A DNA stretch of 64,000 nucleotides, taken from the NCBI GenBank assembly GCA_964471915.1, contig CAYYID010000002.1:1-64000 (forward strand), in the 5' to 3' direction. Each line of letters begins with the position of its first letter. The stretch's first letter is position 1. Below, in pieces: positions 43,262 through 52,440 of this stretch. Origin of the DNA: JAIEPW01 sp964471915. Its GTDB lineage: Bacteria; Acidobacteriota; Terriglobia; Bryobacterales; Bryobacteraceae. The position numbers and the translations under genes were made by a program. Below the pieces are notes generated by a model, which did not search any database, was not told the DNA's origin, and saw only the letters and a program-made list of their open reading frames with translations.

Positions 43262-44674
43262 ATGGACGATCGCGTGCGCCGCGGCAACGAACGGGACTTC
43301 CGCCCCCGGGCGAAGTATGTTCTCTACTGGGCGCAGATGAACCGGCGCGTGGACGCGAACCACGCCCTGGCGTTCGCCGCGCGCGAATCGAACCGCCTCG
43401 GCCTGCCGCTGCTGGTCTACGAGTCCGTCACCTGCACGTACCCGTACGCGAACGACCGGCTGCACACGTTCCTGCTCGAAGGCGTGCCGGACACCGCGGC
43501 GGCGCTGGCGAAGCTCGGCATCGGCTACTGCTTCTATCCGCGGCGGACGCGCCAGGATCCGAACGACGTCCTGTACCGGCTGGCCGCGCAGGCCGCCGCC
43601 GTGGTCACCGACGAGTACCCGACGTTCATCGCGCGCGAACACAACGCGAGCGTCCCGGCGAAGCTCGACATTCCGTACCTCCTTGTCGACTCCTGCGGCG
43701 TCATCCCCATGGCGCGCTTCGAGAAGCGCGAGTACGCCGCCTACACCATTCGCCCGAAGATCCGCCGGATGCTCGAAGCCTGCCTCAAGCCCGCTCCCGA
43801 GGTCCGCGTGGAGCACCGCTGGCGGCTGCCGGTCCCCGAGTGGCACATCGAAGTGACCGCCGCCGCGATCCCGCACCTCGTCGCCGCCTGCGACATCGAC
43901 CACTCCGTAAAGCCGTCGCTCTCCTTCCGCGGCGGCAGCCACGCCGCGCTGCGCCACCTGGATCACTTTCTTCGCAACAACCTGCGCCGCTACGCCAAGG
44001 ATCGCAACGAACCGGCCGCCCACGCGACCAGCGACCTCAGCCCGTATCTGCACTTCGGGCACATTTCGGCTCTCGAAGTCGCGTTGACGGCGCGCGGCTA
44101 CGCCGCCGAGCACAAGCTGATCGCCGACGAGTATCTGGAAGAGCTGATCGTGCGCCGGGAGCTGGCGTTCAACTACGCGCGCTTCGTCGACCGGCCGGAT
44201 TGCCTGCAGAACCTGCCCAACTGGGCGCTGGAAACGCTGCGCAAACACGCGGCGGACCGCCGGGACCCCGCCTACGGCCGCGAGGAGTTCGAGTTCGCCC
44301 GCACCCACGACCCGCTGTGGAACGCCTGCCAGAAGGAAATGCTCCTGCGCGGCAAGATCCACGGGTACTACCGCATGTATTGGGGCAAGAAGATCATCGA
44401 GTGGTCGCGCACCTGCCAGGACGCGCTGGAGACCATGGTGTACCTGCACGACAAGTACGCGCTCGACGGGCGGGACCCGAACACGTACACGAACATCCTG
44501 TGGTGCTTCGGCCTCCACGACCGCCCCTGGGGGGAGCGGCCGGTGTTCGGCATGGTACGTTTCATGTCCTACGACGGCATGAAGCGTAAGACGAACACCG
44601 AGGCGTACCTGCGCGAGATCGAGACGCTGGAGCGCACCGGCAAGGATCCCTTCGCGCTGGCGCCGGCAACCTGA
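43262..44674 (+). CDS. phr: Class II deoxyribodipyrimidine photolyase
   Basis: The 470-residue flavoenzyme uses light to split cyclobutane pyrimidine dimers in DNA. The ATG at 43262 fits the family start DDRVRRGNERDFRPRAKYVL then YWAQMNRRVDANHALAFA. The FAD-binding core shows HATSDLSPYLHFGHIS, VRRELAFNYARFV and a C-terminal YYRMYWGKKIIEWS and NILWCFGLHDRPWGERPVFG. All are class II features. It indicates life in light-exposed surface habitats. Confidence 0.92.
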   Translation: MDDRVRRGNERDFRPRAKYVLYWAQMNRRVDANHALAFAARESNRLGLPLLVYESVTCTYPYANDRLHTFLLEGVPDTAAALAKLGIGYCFYPRRTRQDPNDVLYRLAAQAAAVVTDEYPTFIAREHNASVPAKLDIPYLLVDSCGVIPMARFEKREYAAYTIRPKIRRMLEACLKPAPEVRVEHRWRLPVPEWHIEVTAAAIPHLVAACDIDHSVKPSLSFRGGSHAALRHLDHFLRNNLRRYAKDRNEPAAHATSDLSPYLHFGHISALEVALTARGYAAEHKLIADEYLEELIVRRELAFNYARFVDRPDCLQNLPNWALETLRKHAADRRDPAYGREEFEFARTHDPLWNACQKEMLLRGKIHGYYRMYWGKKIIEWSRTCQDALETMVYLHDKYALDGRDPNTYTNILWCFGLHDRPWGERPVFGMVRFMSYDGMKRKTNTEAYLREIETLERTGKDPFALAPAT

Positions 44675-44701
44675 GCTATTTCAGAACCGCCGAGCGGTTC
44701 C

Positions 44702-45592
44702 TCAGTTCGCCTTGTCCTCGATCAGCTCGATCCGCACCTTGTCCGGACCTTCGATAAAGGCATACCGGATCTTGCCGCCCGCCAGCGCCCGCGGCTCCGC
44801 GGTGATCTTCACGCCCGCGGCGCGCAGCCGCGCCAGCGCCGCGTCCAGATCCGGCACCCCGAAGCCGACATGGTCGATCGAGTGCCCCTGGCTGGACTCG
44901 ATCTCCGTCCGGTCCTTCCAGACGTCGGGGAAGGTGACCTTCACGAACTCCACCGGATAGATGATGACGTTCACGTCGTCCATCATCAGGGAGACGTTCG
45001 GGGCAGTCTGCCGGCCGCAGCGGAAGCGCTTCTCGCGGCTGAGGGGACCCGTGCCGCGGCGCGTGAGGCCGAAGTGCTTCATGTACCACTCGCCGGCCGC
45101 GATCGGATCCTCGCTCACCAGGTGCAGGTGGCCGAAGCGGTAGTTGCCGGCGGGCGTCGTGTTCAGCTCGATCAGCGCGTGGTCCGGAGCGTCAATGTAG
45201 GCGAACAGGAACCGGCCGTTGCCGCCGCGGCCGTCACACTGGTCGCTGATGTCGGTGAGCGGCGTGGCGAATTTCGTCCCCATATCCAGATGCTTCTGGT
45301 GCGTCTCCCGCATGTCCGCGCCGCCCCCCCAGCCCATGTGCCAGATGCCGGACGTCACCTCGGACTTCGGGGCTGCGGTGCGGGTGAACAGCAGCCAGGA
45401 TTGATGCGTGAACAGGGCGTCGGCCAGTCCGGCGAACTTGCGCTTCTCGCTCGGCAGGGTCTTGAGGTACCACTCCATGGCGGCGGCGGGATCCGCGGAA
45501 TTGAGGTGCAGATGATGGAAGCGCGCGGGCGGCGGGTCCGGCTGTGCGCAGGCGAGGCCGCAAGCGGCGAGGAGCAAGAGCGGGTTCCGCAT
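44702..45592 (-). CDS. Exported two-module VOC (glyoxalase-like) protein
   Basis: The protein has 296 residues with signal peptide MRNPLLLLAACGLACAQ. Two VOC modules of about 125 residues: the first begins FHHLHLNSADPAAAMEWYLK and ends DAPDHALIELNTTP; the second begins FGHLHLVSEDPIAAGEWYMK and ends IEGPDKVRIELIEDK. Metal-ligand His and Glu are present in each. It is probably extracytoplasmic; the substrate is unknown. Confidence 0.85.
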   Translation of the reverse strand: MRNPLLLLAACGLACAQPDPPPARFHHLHLNSADPAAAMEWYLKTLPSEKRKFAGLADALFTHQSWLLFTRTAAPKSEVTSGIWHMGWGGGADMRETHQKHLDMGTKFATPLTDISDQCDGRGGNGRFLFAYIDAPDHALIELNTTPAGNYRFGHLHLVSEDPIAAGEWYMKHFGLTRRGTGPLSREKRFRCGRQTAPNVSLMMDDVNVIIYPVEFVKVTFPDVWKDRTEIESSQGHSIDHVGFGVPDLDAALARLRAAGVKITAEPRALAGGKIRYAFIEGPDKVRIELIEDKAN

Positions 45593-45622
45593 GGGGGGAG
45601 TGTATCCCAGAATCGGCGGGAG

Positions 45623-47917
45623 CTACAGCGCGGGGCCTGCGCCGATCAGCCGGAGCTGGCGGCGCCCGCCGGAGATCTCGATCACCAGCCGCCCGTCGGG
45701 CTGCGTGGCGCCGGATCCGGTGAGCGTCTCCTGGCCGGACACCGCCTCGATGTTCGTCAAGCGCCAGCGCGGAACGCCGCCCGCCAGGCTCCACTGGAAG
45801 CCGCCCGACGCCGTGCGAAACTCCCCGTCCGTGGAGAAATTCAAGCGGCGGCCCTTGAACGACCCCTCCGCCTTGGCCTCCGCCAGCACCTTCGCGCCGG
45901 TGCCCCGCGATTCCAGCCGGCCCTCCAGGTCCAGTGACCCGCCGTGGTACTCCACTTCGAGCAGCTTGCCGTTGAGCGTGTAGCGCGGTTCGGCCGCGCT
46001 GAGATCGGCCAGCAGCGCGCCGGTCAACGTCGCCGTGCGGTGGCGGGCTTCGATGTTCGCCAGCGACAGCCGGGCTCCGGTCCAGTCGAAATTGGCGCTC
46101 AGGTTCGTCAGCGTTTCGCCGGCCAGGCCGAACGTCCCGATCGTCACCTTGCCGTCGGCCTTGCGGTCCCGCATCCACTCCGGGACGGCGGCGCCGCCCA
46201 ACCGCAGCGTCCGCGCCAGAAAGCCGCGTTCCTTCACCAGCGCGGGAGCCAGCAGCTTCTCGAGCTGCGCGGCATCCGCTTTCGCCATCTGGATCTGCAC
46301 CGACACGGGCCGGGCCAGCGCGGCATCCATCCGGTACTGCCCCTGGAAGTCGAGCTCCCCGGCGTGCCCGGCAATCTCCCGCAGCACGATGCGCTCGCCG
46401 CCCAGCGTCACCTTGGCGGAATCGATCGTCACCGGCGCGGCCAGACCCGCCACGGGGAAGGCCGCCTCGGTCAGCCGCAGGTCCCCGGACCAGGATTCCC
46501 TGCCCTGCTCGGACCGCTTGTACACGGCGGCGCCGCCCCAGAACCCGGTGCGGCAATCCGACAGCAGCGGCACCTGGGATCCGCCGAAGAGCTTGCCCCA
46601 CGCCGAGGTGAGCTGCTCCACTTTCATGCGCCGCGTCGCGAGCTTCAACTCGGCGGTGGACCGCAACGGGCTCCACACCGCTTCGATTTCCGCGCGGCCG
46701 TCGCCTTCCAGTTCCGCCGTCGCCGGCCCCAGCCGGATCTCTCCCCCGCGCAGCGTGAAGCTCGCCGTGGGAAACCGGATCGGCAGCGCGTTCGGCAGCC
46801 CGACCTCGAGCTTCGTAAACTGGGCCGCGCCGGTCAGCGCGCCGTTCGGCCCGGCGAGTTCCACCTCGCCCGAAAGCGTCCCGTCGAGCGTCAGGCCCGC
46901 CGCCAGCGGTACGCCGGCGCGCCGCGCCAGGTCGAGCAGCGCCGGTCCGCCCGCGTCGTCGAACTTCGCCGCCAGCCGCCACTCTGGCGCGGCCAGGTAG
47001 TGCGCGGCGTGGAACTCGATCGCCAGCGGCAAACCGGACTTCACGGTGCGCAGCTCCAGTTCCTGGGCATATAGGTCCAGCGTTCCGGCAAAGGCCAGTT
47101 GCGGGCGCGCGGCGGGGAACAGCACGGTCCACCGCGAGGCGTCGGCGCTCGAAATCTCGCCGGTCAGCGTCAGCCGGTCCGCGGGTCCTTTTACGTTCAG
47201 CCGCGCGGTGATCGCGCCGCCGAGTCCGAAATCGCCCGTGCTCGCCAGGCGGAACAGCTCCGCGACGTGCGAGCGCTCCAGTTCCAGCGCGAGGTCCAAC
47301 CGGTTGTCGCCGAGCGTCCAGGTGCCGCTGCCGGTCAGCGCGCCGAAGTACTGCGCCGAGCGGTCCGTCCGCGCGGGCGACCCCGAAAAGCGCACCCGCA
47401 CGGCGCCGTTGGCCGCGGGTTCCAGATCCAGGTCCGTCTCGCTGAAGTACAGGACGGACTTGCGATCCCCGAACTTGAAGTTCACGCGTCCGTTGCGCAC
47501 CAGAATGGCAGGCAGGCGGGCCGCGCGTCCGGTGCGCTCCAGCAGCATCTGGAAGTTCCAGGGTCCGGCGTCCGGTTTCACGAAGTTCACGGAAGGCTCC
47601 ACCAGGCGGAGACTCGAGAACTCCAGCTCGCCGGAGAAGATGCTGACCAGGTTGACGCGCGCCTCCAGCGAGTCCACGCGCGCGAACGGCTCGATGCCGG
47701 CCTGCGGGTCGTCGTAGAGCAGGACGTCGCGGACCGTGAACCCGGGTCCGGTGAAGAGGTTGAAGCGCACGGCGCCGAGCGTCACCTGGCGGCCGAGCGC
47801 CGTCTCCAGGGCGCGTTCGATGCGCCCGCGGAAGTAGTCCGCGCTGAGAAACGGCGCTGCGGCGCCGAGGGCGGCGACAGCGGCGAGCGAGATCCAGAGG
47901 AGGCGGCGGCGGGTCAT
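45623..47917 (-). CDS. AsmA-like envelope protein
   Basis: The protein has 764 residues. An N-terminal membrane anchor (RLLWISLAAVAALGAAAPFL) is followed by AsmA-type sequence: YFRGRIERALETALGRQVTL, then VRFNLFTGPGFTVRDVLLYD. The remainder is long beta-rich sequence with repeated 'L.G...F..' patterns that should form a lipid-transfer groove. Members are implicated in phospholipid transport and outer-membrane homeostasis. It overlaps the mocA-like gene by 4 bases, which suggests a shared transcript rather than a shared function. Confidence 0.85.
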   Translation of the reverse strand: MTRRRLLWISLAAVAALGAAAPFLSADYFRGRIERALETALGRQVTLGAVRFNLFTGPGFTVRDVLLYDDPQAGIEPFARVDSLEARVNLVSIFSGELEFSSLRLVEPSVNFVKPDAGPWNFQMLLERTGRAARLPAILVRNGRVNFKFGDRKSVLYFSETDLDLEPAANGAVRVRFSGSPARTDRSAQYFGALTGSGTWTLGDNRLDLALELERSHVAELFRLASTGDFGLGGAITARLNVKGPADRLTLTGEISSADASRWTVLFPAARPQLAFAGTLDLYAQELELRTVKSGLPLAIEFHAAHYLAAPEWRLAAKFDDAGGPALLDLARRAGVPLAAGLTLDGTLSGEVELAGPNGALTGAAQFTKLEVGLPNALPIRFPTASFTLRGGEIRLGPATAELEGDGRAEIEAVWSPLRSTAELKLATRRMKVEQLTSAWGKLFGGSQVPLLSDCRTGFWGGAAVYKRSEQGRESWSGDLRLTEAAFPVAGLAAPVTIDSAKVTLGGERIVLREIAGHAGELDFQGQYRMDAALARPVSVQIQMAKADAAQLEKLLAPALVKERGFLARTLRLGGAAVPEWMRDRKADGKVTIGTFGLAGETLTNLSANFDWTGARLSLANIEARHRTATLTGALLADLSAAEPRYTLNGKLLEVEYHGGSLDLEGRLESRGTGAKVLAEAKAEGSFKGRRLNFSTDGEFRTASGGFQWSLAGGVPRWRLTNIEAVSGQETLTGSGATQPDGRLVIEISGGRRQLRLIGAGPAL

Positions 47918-48483
47918 GCGTGGGTGCGCGCGAGTAGTTGTTCGTAGTCGGCGGGCGCGTCGATGTCCGTGACGATGCCGGCGTCGTCCACGTCGACGAA
48001 ACGGGCCCGGCTGTACTGGGCGCGCGTCACGTCCCGCGCCTGAGCCGTGGCAGGCAGGGCGAGCAGGGCGTCCATCAGGGGGCGGTCCAGCAGGATCGGG
48101 TGGCCGCGCTCGCCGGCGTGCCGGGGGATGGCGAACCCCGGTCCGAAGGCCAGCAACTCGTCCAGCGTGGAGTCCGCGACGGCCGGGTAATCGATCGGCT
48201 GGAACAGGACCGCCTCGGCCGATGATGCCGCCAGGCCTGTCTGTAAAGACGAGAACTGGCCGCGTTCGGGATCCGGATTGCGCACAAACTCCGCGCGCGA
48301 CGGCCGCAGCCCGGCGCGGATTTCCTCCGCCTGGTGCCCGAGAACCACGATCACGCGGTCCACGCGCGGCGTGTAGATCCGGATCAGGCGGTCCAGGAAC
48401 CGCTCGCCCTGGAACTCCAGCAACGCCTTGGGGCGGCCCATCCGGCGCGACGCTCCGCCCGCCAGCAGGATGGCATCGATCAC
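47914..48483 (-). CDS. MobA/MocA-like NTP transferase
   Basis: The protein has 189 residues and the nucleotidyltransferase start DAILLAGGASRRMGRPKALL, then FLDRLIRIYTPRVDRVIVVL, with metal-binding DYPA (IDYPAV). The pattern fits MocA-type molybdopterin cytidylyltransferases. Neighbouring xdhC supports a role in maturing xanthine-dehydrogenase-family enzymes. It overlaps neighbours by 4 bases on both sides. Confidence 0.88.
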   Translation of the reverse strand: MIDAILLAGGASRRMGRPKALLEFQGERFLDRLIRIYTPRVDRVIVVLGHQAEEIRAGLRPSRAEFVRNPDPERGQFSSLQTGLAASSAEAVLFQPIDYPAVADSTLDELLAFGPGFAIPRHAGERGHPILLDRPLMDALLALPATAQARDVTRAQYSRARFVDVDDAGIVTDIDAPADYEQLLARTHA

Positions 48484-49316
48484 TTCAGCAGGGCCTTCAA
48501 ACGGTCATGCGCGAAAATCGATTTCGACAGACTCTTCCAGTCGGCATCGGGAGCGCGCCGGGCGGCGACCATCTCGGCTACCACGGACACCGCGATCTCC
48601 TCGGGCGTGATCGCGCCGATCTCGAACCCCATGGGGGCGAAGATGCGGTCGAAAGCCTCGCGCGGAAAACCCTCTTTCTCGAGTTCCTTCACCACCGCGA
48701 TGGTCTTGCGCTTGGAACCGATCATGGCGATGTACCGCGCCGGGGTGGTGATGGCCCAGCGGAGCACCCGCATGTCGTCGCGGTGGCCGCGGGTGACGAT
48801 GGCGATGTAGGTCCCCGAGTGCACCGTGAGCTTGGGAAACACGTCTTCGTACTCCGCGGCGTGCACTTCCGCCGCTTCCGGGAAGCGCTCCCGGTTGGCG
48901 AACTGCTCGCGGTTGTCGATGACGGCGGTTTCGAACCCGGCGATGGTCGCGATCTTCGAGAGGCTCTTGGAGATATGCCCGGCGCCGAAGATGTAGGCTT
49001 TCGGCTGCGGGACCACGGGCTCCACGAATACGTTCAGCTGCCCTCCGCAGATGAGGCCGTTGTCGTAAGCGGCGTCCTGGCCGAGCGAAAAAGTGAGGTG
49101 CCGGGGTTTCTCGGTCTCGATGACTTCCCGCGCAGCGTTCCAGACTTCGGCCTCGACGCAACCGCCCCCGATGGTGCCCAGGAACGTACCGTCGTCGCGC
49201 ACCAGGATCTTGGCCGATTCGAAGCTCGGAATGGAGCCGTTGACTTCGACGATGGTGGCGATGGCGCACTTGCGGCCGGCCCGCCGGAGGCGCACGATTT
49301 CGTCGAAAATGTCCAT
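48480..49316 (-). CDS. XdhC-family molybdenum-enzyme maturation factor
   Basis: The protein has 278 residues from the ATG at 49316; a TTG at 49322 is less likely. XdhC signatures are MDIFDEIVRLRRAGRKCAIA, GTIGGGCVEAEVWN and a Rossmann domain AYIFGAGHISKSLSKIA, with GSKRKT in the C-terminal part. XdhC binds and sulfurates molybdenum cofactor for xanthine dehydrogenase. No such enzyme is encoded in the window; the target may be elsewhere. Confidence 0.9.
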   Translation of the reverse strand: MDIFDEIVRLRRAGRKCAIATIVEVNGSIPSFESAKILVRDDGTFLGTIGGGCVEAEVWNAAREVIETEKPRHLTFSLGQDAAYDNGLICGGQLNVFVEPVVPQPKAYIFGAGHISKSLSKIATIAGFETAVIDNREQFANRERFPEAAEVHAAEYEDVFPKLTVHSGTYIAIVTRGHRDDMRVLRWAITTPARYIAMIGSKRKTIAVVKELEKEGFPREAFDRIFAPMGFEIGAITPEEIAVSVVAEMVAARRAPDADWKSLSKSIFAHDRLKALLK

Positions 49317-49349
49317 TTCCAACAGTATATCGGGTCACCGGACCCGCGG

Positions 49350-52031
49350 CTAATCCGCCCGCAGGACCGCCGCCGGGTCCAGGCGCGAGCAGCGGCGCGC
49401 CGGGACCGCGCTGGCGAAGGCCGCGGCCACGAGGAGCAACGCCGCCGCGGAAGCCAAAGTGACGGGATCCCCGGGGGCGACCCCGTAGAGCCACCCCGAA
49501 AGGAAGCGGGTAGTCGCCAGCGCGCCGCCGACGCCCAGAGCCGCGCCCGCGGCCGCCAGGCCGAGCGCCTGCCGCAGCACCCGTTGCCGGAGGTCCCGGG
49601 GCGAGGCCCCCAACGCCAGCCGGATCCCCCACTCCCGGCGCCGCTGCTCGGCCAGGTAGGAGATCACGCCGTAGATACCCACCAGCGACAGGACGATGGC
49701 CGCCAGGCCGAAGAGCCCGATGGCGAGCGTCGCGAAACGGACGTCGGCGCTGACCCGCGCGGCGTACTCTGCCAGCGGCGCGAAAGAATGCACTGGACGC
49801 CCGCTGGCGAGCTTTGCCGCGAGATCGCGCGCGGCGCGCGCCAGGGCCGGCGCGGGGATCGAACCGCGCACCACGACGCCCAGTTCGAAGTCCTGCGCCA
49901 GCGGCGCCGAGCCGTGGGGTAGGTAGATCTGCGGCATCTCGTTGCCGCGCTGGGCGCGCATCTTCAGCGGCGCCACCACGCCCACCACCTCGAAGACGCC
50001 GCTTTCGCGCGACGACATGTCCATGGCGACCGTCAGCGGACGGCCGATGGGGTTCTGGCCCGGCCACGCCTGCCGCGCCAGGGACTCGTCGATCACCACG
50101 GCCCGGCGGCCCGGCTGGCTGTCCTCCGCCGTCGGAAAACGCCCGGCGGCGAGGCGCGCACCAACCGTTTCGAAGAACCCGGGCGTCACCGCCGCGTAGT
50201 TGGCGGCGAGGGTGCCCCAGTTCGCCCGCGTGGCGGCGTCGTACGCGTACGCGGCCGTCAGGTAGGTTCCCTGCAACGGCACCCGCGAGATCGCCCCGCA
50301 GGAGGCGGCCCCGGGCAACGCGGCCAGTTCCCGGCAGTAGTCGCGATAGAAGGCCACCCGTTTCTCGGCAGCCTGGAACGTCCGCGCCGACACCGGCACG
50401 TAGAAGGTCTGCACCGCCTCCGGGGAGAAGCCGAGGTCCAGGCCCTGCAGCCGGACGAAGGTGCGGATCAGCAGGCCCGCCCCGGCGAGCAGCATCACCG
50501 AGAGCGCCACTTCGGCGACCACGAGGCCGCGCCGCAGGCCGGTGGCGGAAACGACCCGCGCGCCGCCGCGCAAGGCGTGCACCAGATCGAGCCGGGCGGC
50601 CTGCCACGCGGGCGTCAGCCCGAAAAACAGCGCCGTCAGCACGGCCGCCAACAGCGCCGCGGCGAGCACTGGCGGGTTCAGGGCAATCGCCTCCAGGCGG
50701 GGCAGGCCGGCGGGGCGCACGTACAGCAGCAGGCGGATCAGCCAGTAGGCCAGGGCGATGCCGGCCACGCCGCCCAGAGCCGCCAGCAGCAGCGCCTCCG
50801 CGATCACCTGCGAGAACAGCCGGCCGCGGCCCGCGCCCAGCGCGGCGCGCACCGCCATCTCGCGTTCGCGCGCCGCCGCGCGCGCCAGCATCAGGTTCGC
50901 GACGTTCGCGCAGGCAATCAGCAGCACGAAGCTCACCGCGCCGAGCAAGGCCCACAAACCCGGCCGGGCTTTCGCGACATGGTCCTCCAGCAGCCGGTGC
51001 GCCGTGAAGCGGAGCCCGGTGTTGGCATACTCCTTGTGCTCCCGCGCCAGCCGCCTGGAAACGGCGTCCAGTTCCTGCTGCGCCTGGGCGACGGTTACTC
51101 CCGCCTTGAGGCGCCCCAGCACCCGCAGCCAGCGGGTGCCGCGCGCGGTCCAGTAGGTGGAAGGGGTCCACACGTCCGCGGCTTGGACCGCGTTGCCGTT
51201 GCCAAGGACGTTGAAACCGGGCGCGAGCACGCCCACGATGGTGAGGTTCTGGTCCTCCAGTTCCAGCGCCCTGCCGAGGACGCCTGGATCCCCGCCGAAG
51301 CGGCTCTGCCAGAGTTCGTGGCTGATCAACGCCACCGCGGCGACCCGCCCTTGGTCCTCTCCGGCAACGAAGCCGCGCCCGAGCACCGGCTTGACCCCGA
51401 GCGTATCGAAGAGCCCCGCGGTCGCCCACCCCCAAGTGACGCGTTCGAGCTCGCCGCTCGCCCGCAACGCCGCGTTGCCGAACCAGAAGCCGTCGAGGCT
51501 CTGGAACAGCGTGGTGCGCGCGCGCAGGTCCACCAGTTCGGGCGCGGAGACGGACACCGCGCCGCGCATGCCCTCGATGTCCGCGCGCAGGCGCACCAGC
51601 CGGTCCGGGTCGCCGTAGGGCGGCGGCTGCAGCAGCACGCCGTGCACGATGCTGAACACCGCGGTGGCCGCGCCGATGCCCAGCGCCAGCGTGAGCACGG
51701 CCAGCAGCGCAAAGCCCGGCTGGCGGCGCAGCCCCCGGGCGGCCTGCCACAGGTGTTGCCAGGCGGCGTCGAATAGCGGCAAGCGCGGCGGCCGCGGGGC
51801 GGCCTTGCCGGAGCGCTTCGTCCGGCCGATGGTGCGCGCCAGTTCCGCCCAGTCGGGGATTTCGGCCTCGGCGTAGCGCTGGGCTTCACGCTCCTCCAGC
51901 CCGTCACGCCGCGCGCCGAGGTACGCGTCCTCGAGCTGCGCGGCCAGTTCGTCGACAACTTCGCGCTCCACTTCGGGCCGCAGGCCGAGGTCCGGGAGCT
52001 TTTGGGCGACGTAGGCGCGCCAGTCAGGCAT
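49350..52031 (-). CDS. ADOP-type (acidobacterial duplicated orphan permease) ABC permease
   Basis: The protein has 893 residues. An N-terminal ADOP-specific helical segment (about 1-75, DWRAYVAQKLPDLGLRPEVE) precedes two MacB/FtsX units, each with a MacB periplasmic core domain and four-helix FtsX part. Hallmarks are FALLAVLTLALGIGAATAVF near the first helix and GVISYLAEQRRREWGIRLAL, then GASPRDLR near 800. No ATPase gene is adjacent, as is usual for ADOP. It overlaps the padR gene by 8 bases; PadR is its likely repressor. Confidence 0.92.
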   Translation of the reverse strand: MPDWRAYVAQKLPDLGLRPEVEREVVDELAAQLEDAYLGARRDGLEEREAQRYAEAEIPDWAELARTIGRTKRSGKAAPRPPRLPLFDAAWQHLWQAARGLRRQPGFALLAVLTLALGIGAATAVFSIVHGVLLQPPPYGDPDRLVRLRADIEGMRGAVSVSAPELVDLRARTTLFQSLDGFWFGNAALRASGELERVTWGWATAGLFDTLGVKPVLGRGFVAGEDQGRVAAVALISHELWQSRFGGDPGVLGRALELEDQNLTIVGVLAPGFNVLGNGNAVQAADVWTPSTYWTARGTRWLRVLGRLKAGVTVAQAQQELDAVSRRLAREHKEYANTGLRFTAHRLLEDHVAKARPGLWALLGAVSFVLLIACANVANLMLARAAAREREMAVRAALGAGRGRLFSQVIAEALLLAALGGVAGIALAYWLIRLLLYVRPAGLPRLEAIALNPPVLAAALLAAVLTALFFGLTPAWQAARLDLVHALRGGARVVSATGLRRGLVVAEVALSVMLLAGAGLLIRTFVRLQGLDLGFSPEAVQTFYVPVSARTFQAAEKRVAFYRDYCRELAALPGAASCGAISRVPLQGTYLTAAYAYDAATRANWGTLAANYAAVTPGFFETVGARLAAGRFPTAEDSQPGRRAVVIDESLARQAWPGQNPIGRPLTVAMDMSSRESGVFEVVGVVAPLKMRAQRGNEMPQIYLPHGSAPLAQDFELGVVVRGSIPAPALARAARDLAAKLASGRPVHSFAPLAEYAARVSADVRFATLAIGLFGLAAIVLSLVGIYGVISYLAEQRRREWGIRLALGASPRDLRQRVLRQALGLAAAGAALGVGGALATTRFLSGWLYGVAPGDPVTLASAAALLLVAAAFASAVPARRCSRLDPAAVLRAD

Positions 52032-52368
52032 ACTTCACCTCCGTAATGCGCTGGATCGCGTCGCCGAAGGTCCGCCAGGCGGCGCGTTGCGCCGCCAGCG
52101 TCTTGCGTCCCGCCGCGGTCAGCCGGTAGAAACGCCGGCGGCGCTCGCCGGCCTTCTCCACCCAGCGCCCCTGGAGCAGCGCCCGCTCCTCCAGCCGGGC
52201 CAGCACGGGATACAGCGAAGCGACGCGGAAACGCACCATGCCCCCGGAGCGCTCCTCGATGGCTTTGGCAATCTCGTAGCCGTGCCGCGGCTGTTCCTCC
52301 ACCAGGGCGAGAATCAGCAGCTCGGCCATGCCTTTCTTCATTTGCGCGGGTACCGCTTCCGGAGTCAT
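52024..52368 (-). CDS. PadR-family transcriptional regulator
   Basis: The protein has 114 residues from the ATG at 52366-52368, or 105 from a later MKKGM. The PadR winged helix shows MAELLILALVEEQPRHGYEI, then FRVASLYPVLARLEERALLQ and YRLTAAGRKTLA. It immediately precedes the ADOP permease, the standard PadR-ADOP arrangement in acidobacteria. An inverted repeat with TATATA lies directly upstream. Confidence 0.92.
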   Translation of the reverse strand: MTPEAVPAQMKKGMAELLILALVEEQPRHGYEIAKAIEERSGGMVRFRVASLYPVLARLEERALLQGRWVEKAGERRRRFYRLTAAGRKTLAAQRAAWRTFGDAIQRITEVKYA

Positions 52369-52373
52369 ATGTC

Positions 52374-52390
52374 GCAATGCTATATATTGC
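52374..52390. promoter_or_regulatory. Possible PadR operator/promoter
   Basis: GCAAT (52374-52378) and ATTGC (52386-52390) flank GCTATAT; on the minus strand a TATATA box falls 12 bases before the padR ATG. The location suits autoregulation. The match to known PadR sites is only general. Confidence 0.4.
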
Positions 52391-52440
52391 AATCCTGGAT
52401 GTCAAGACGCGGCGCCTGCGAAAACGATAGGGTTACATCC

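Noticed and set aside
48505..51750. Very long open frame opposite or beside the ADOP and XdhC genes
   Set aside because: The frame is a GC-rich shadow without domains; XdhC and ADOP in the other frame have clear motifs.
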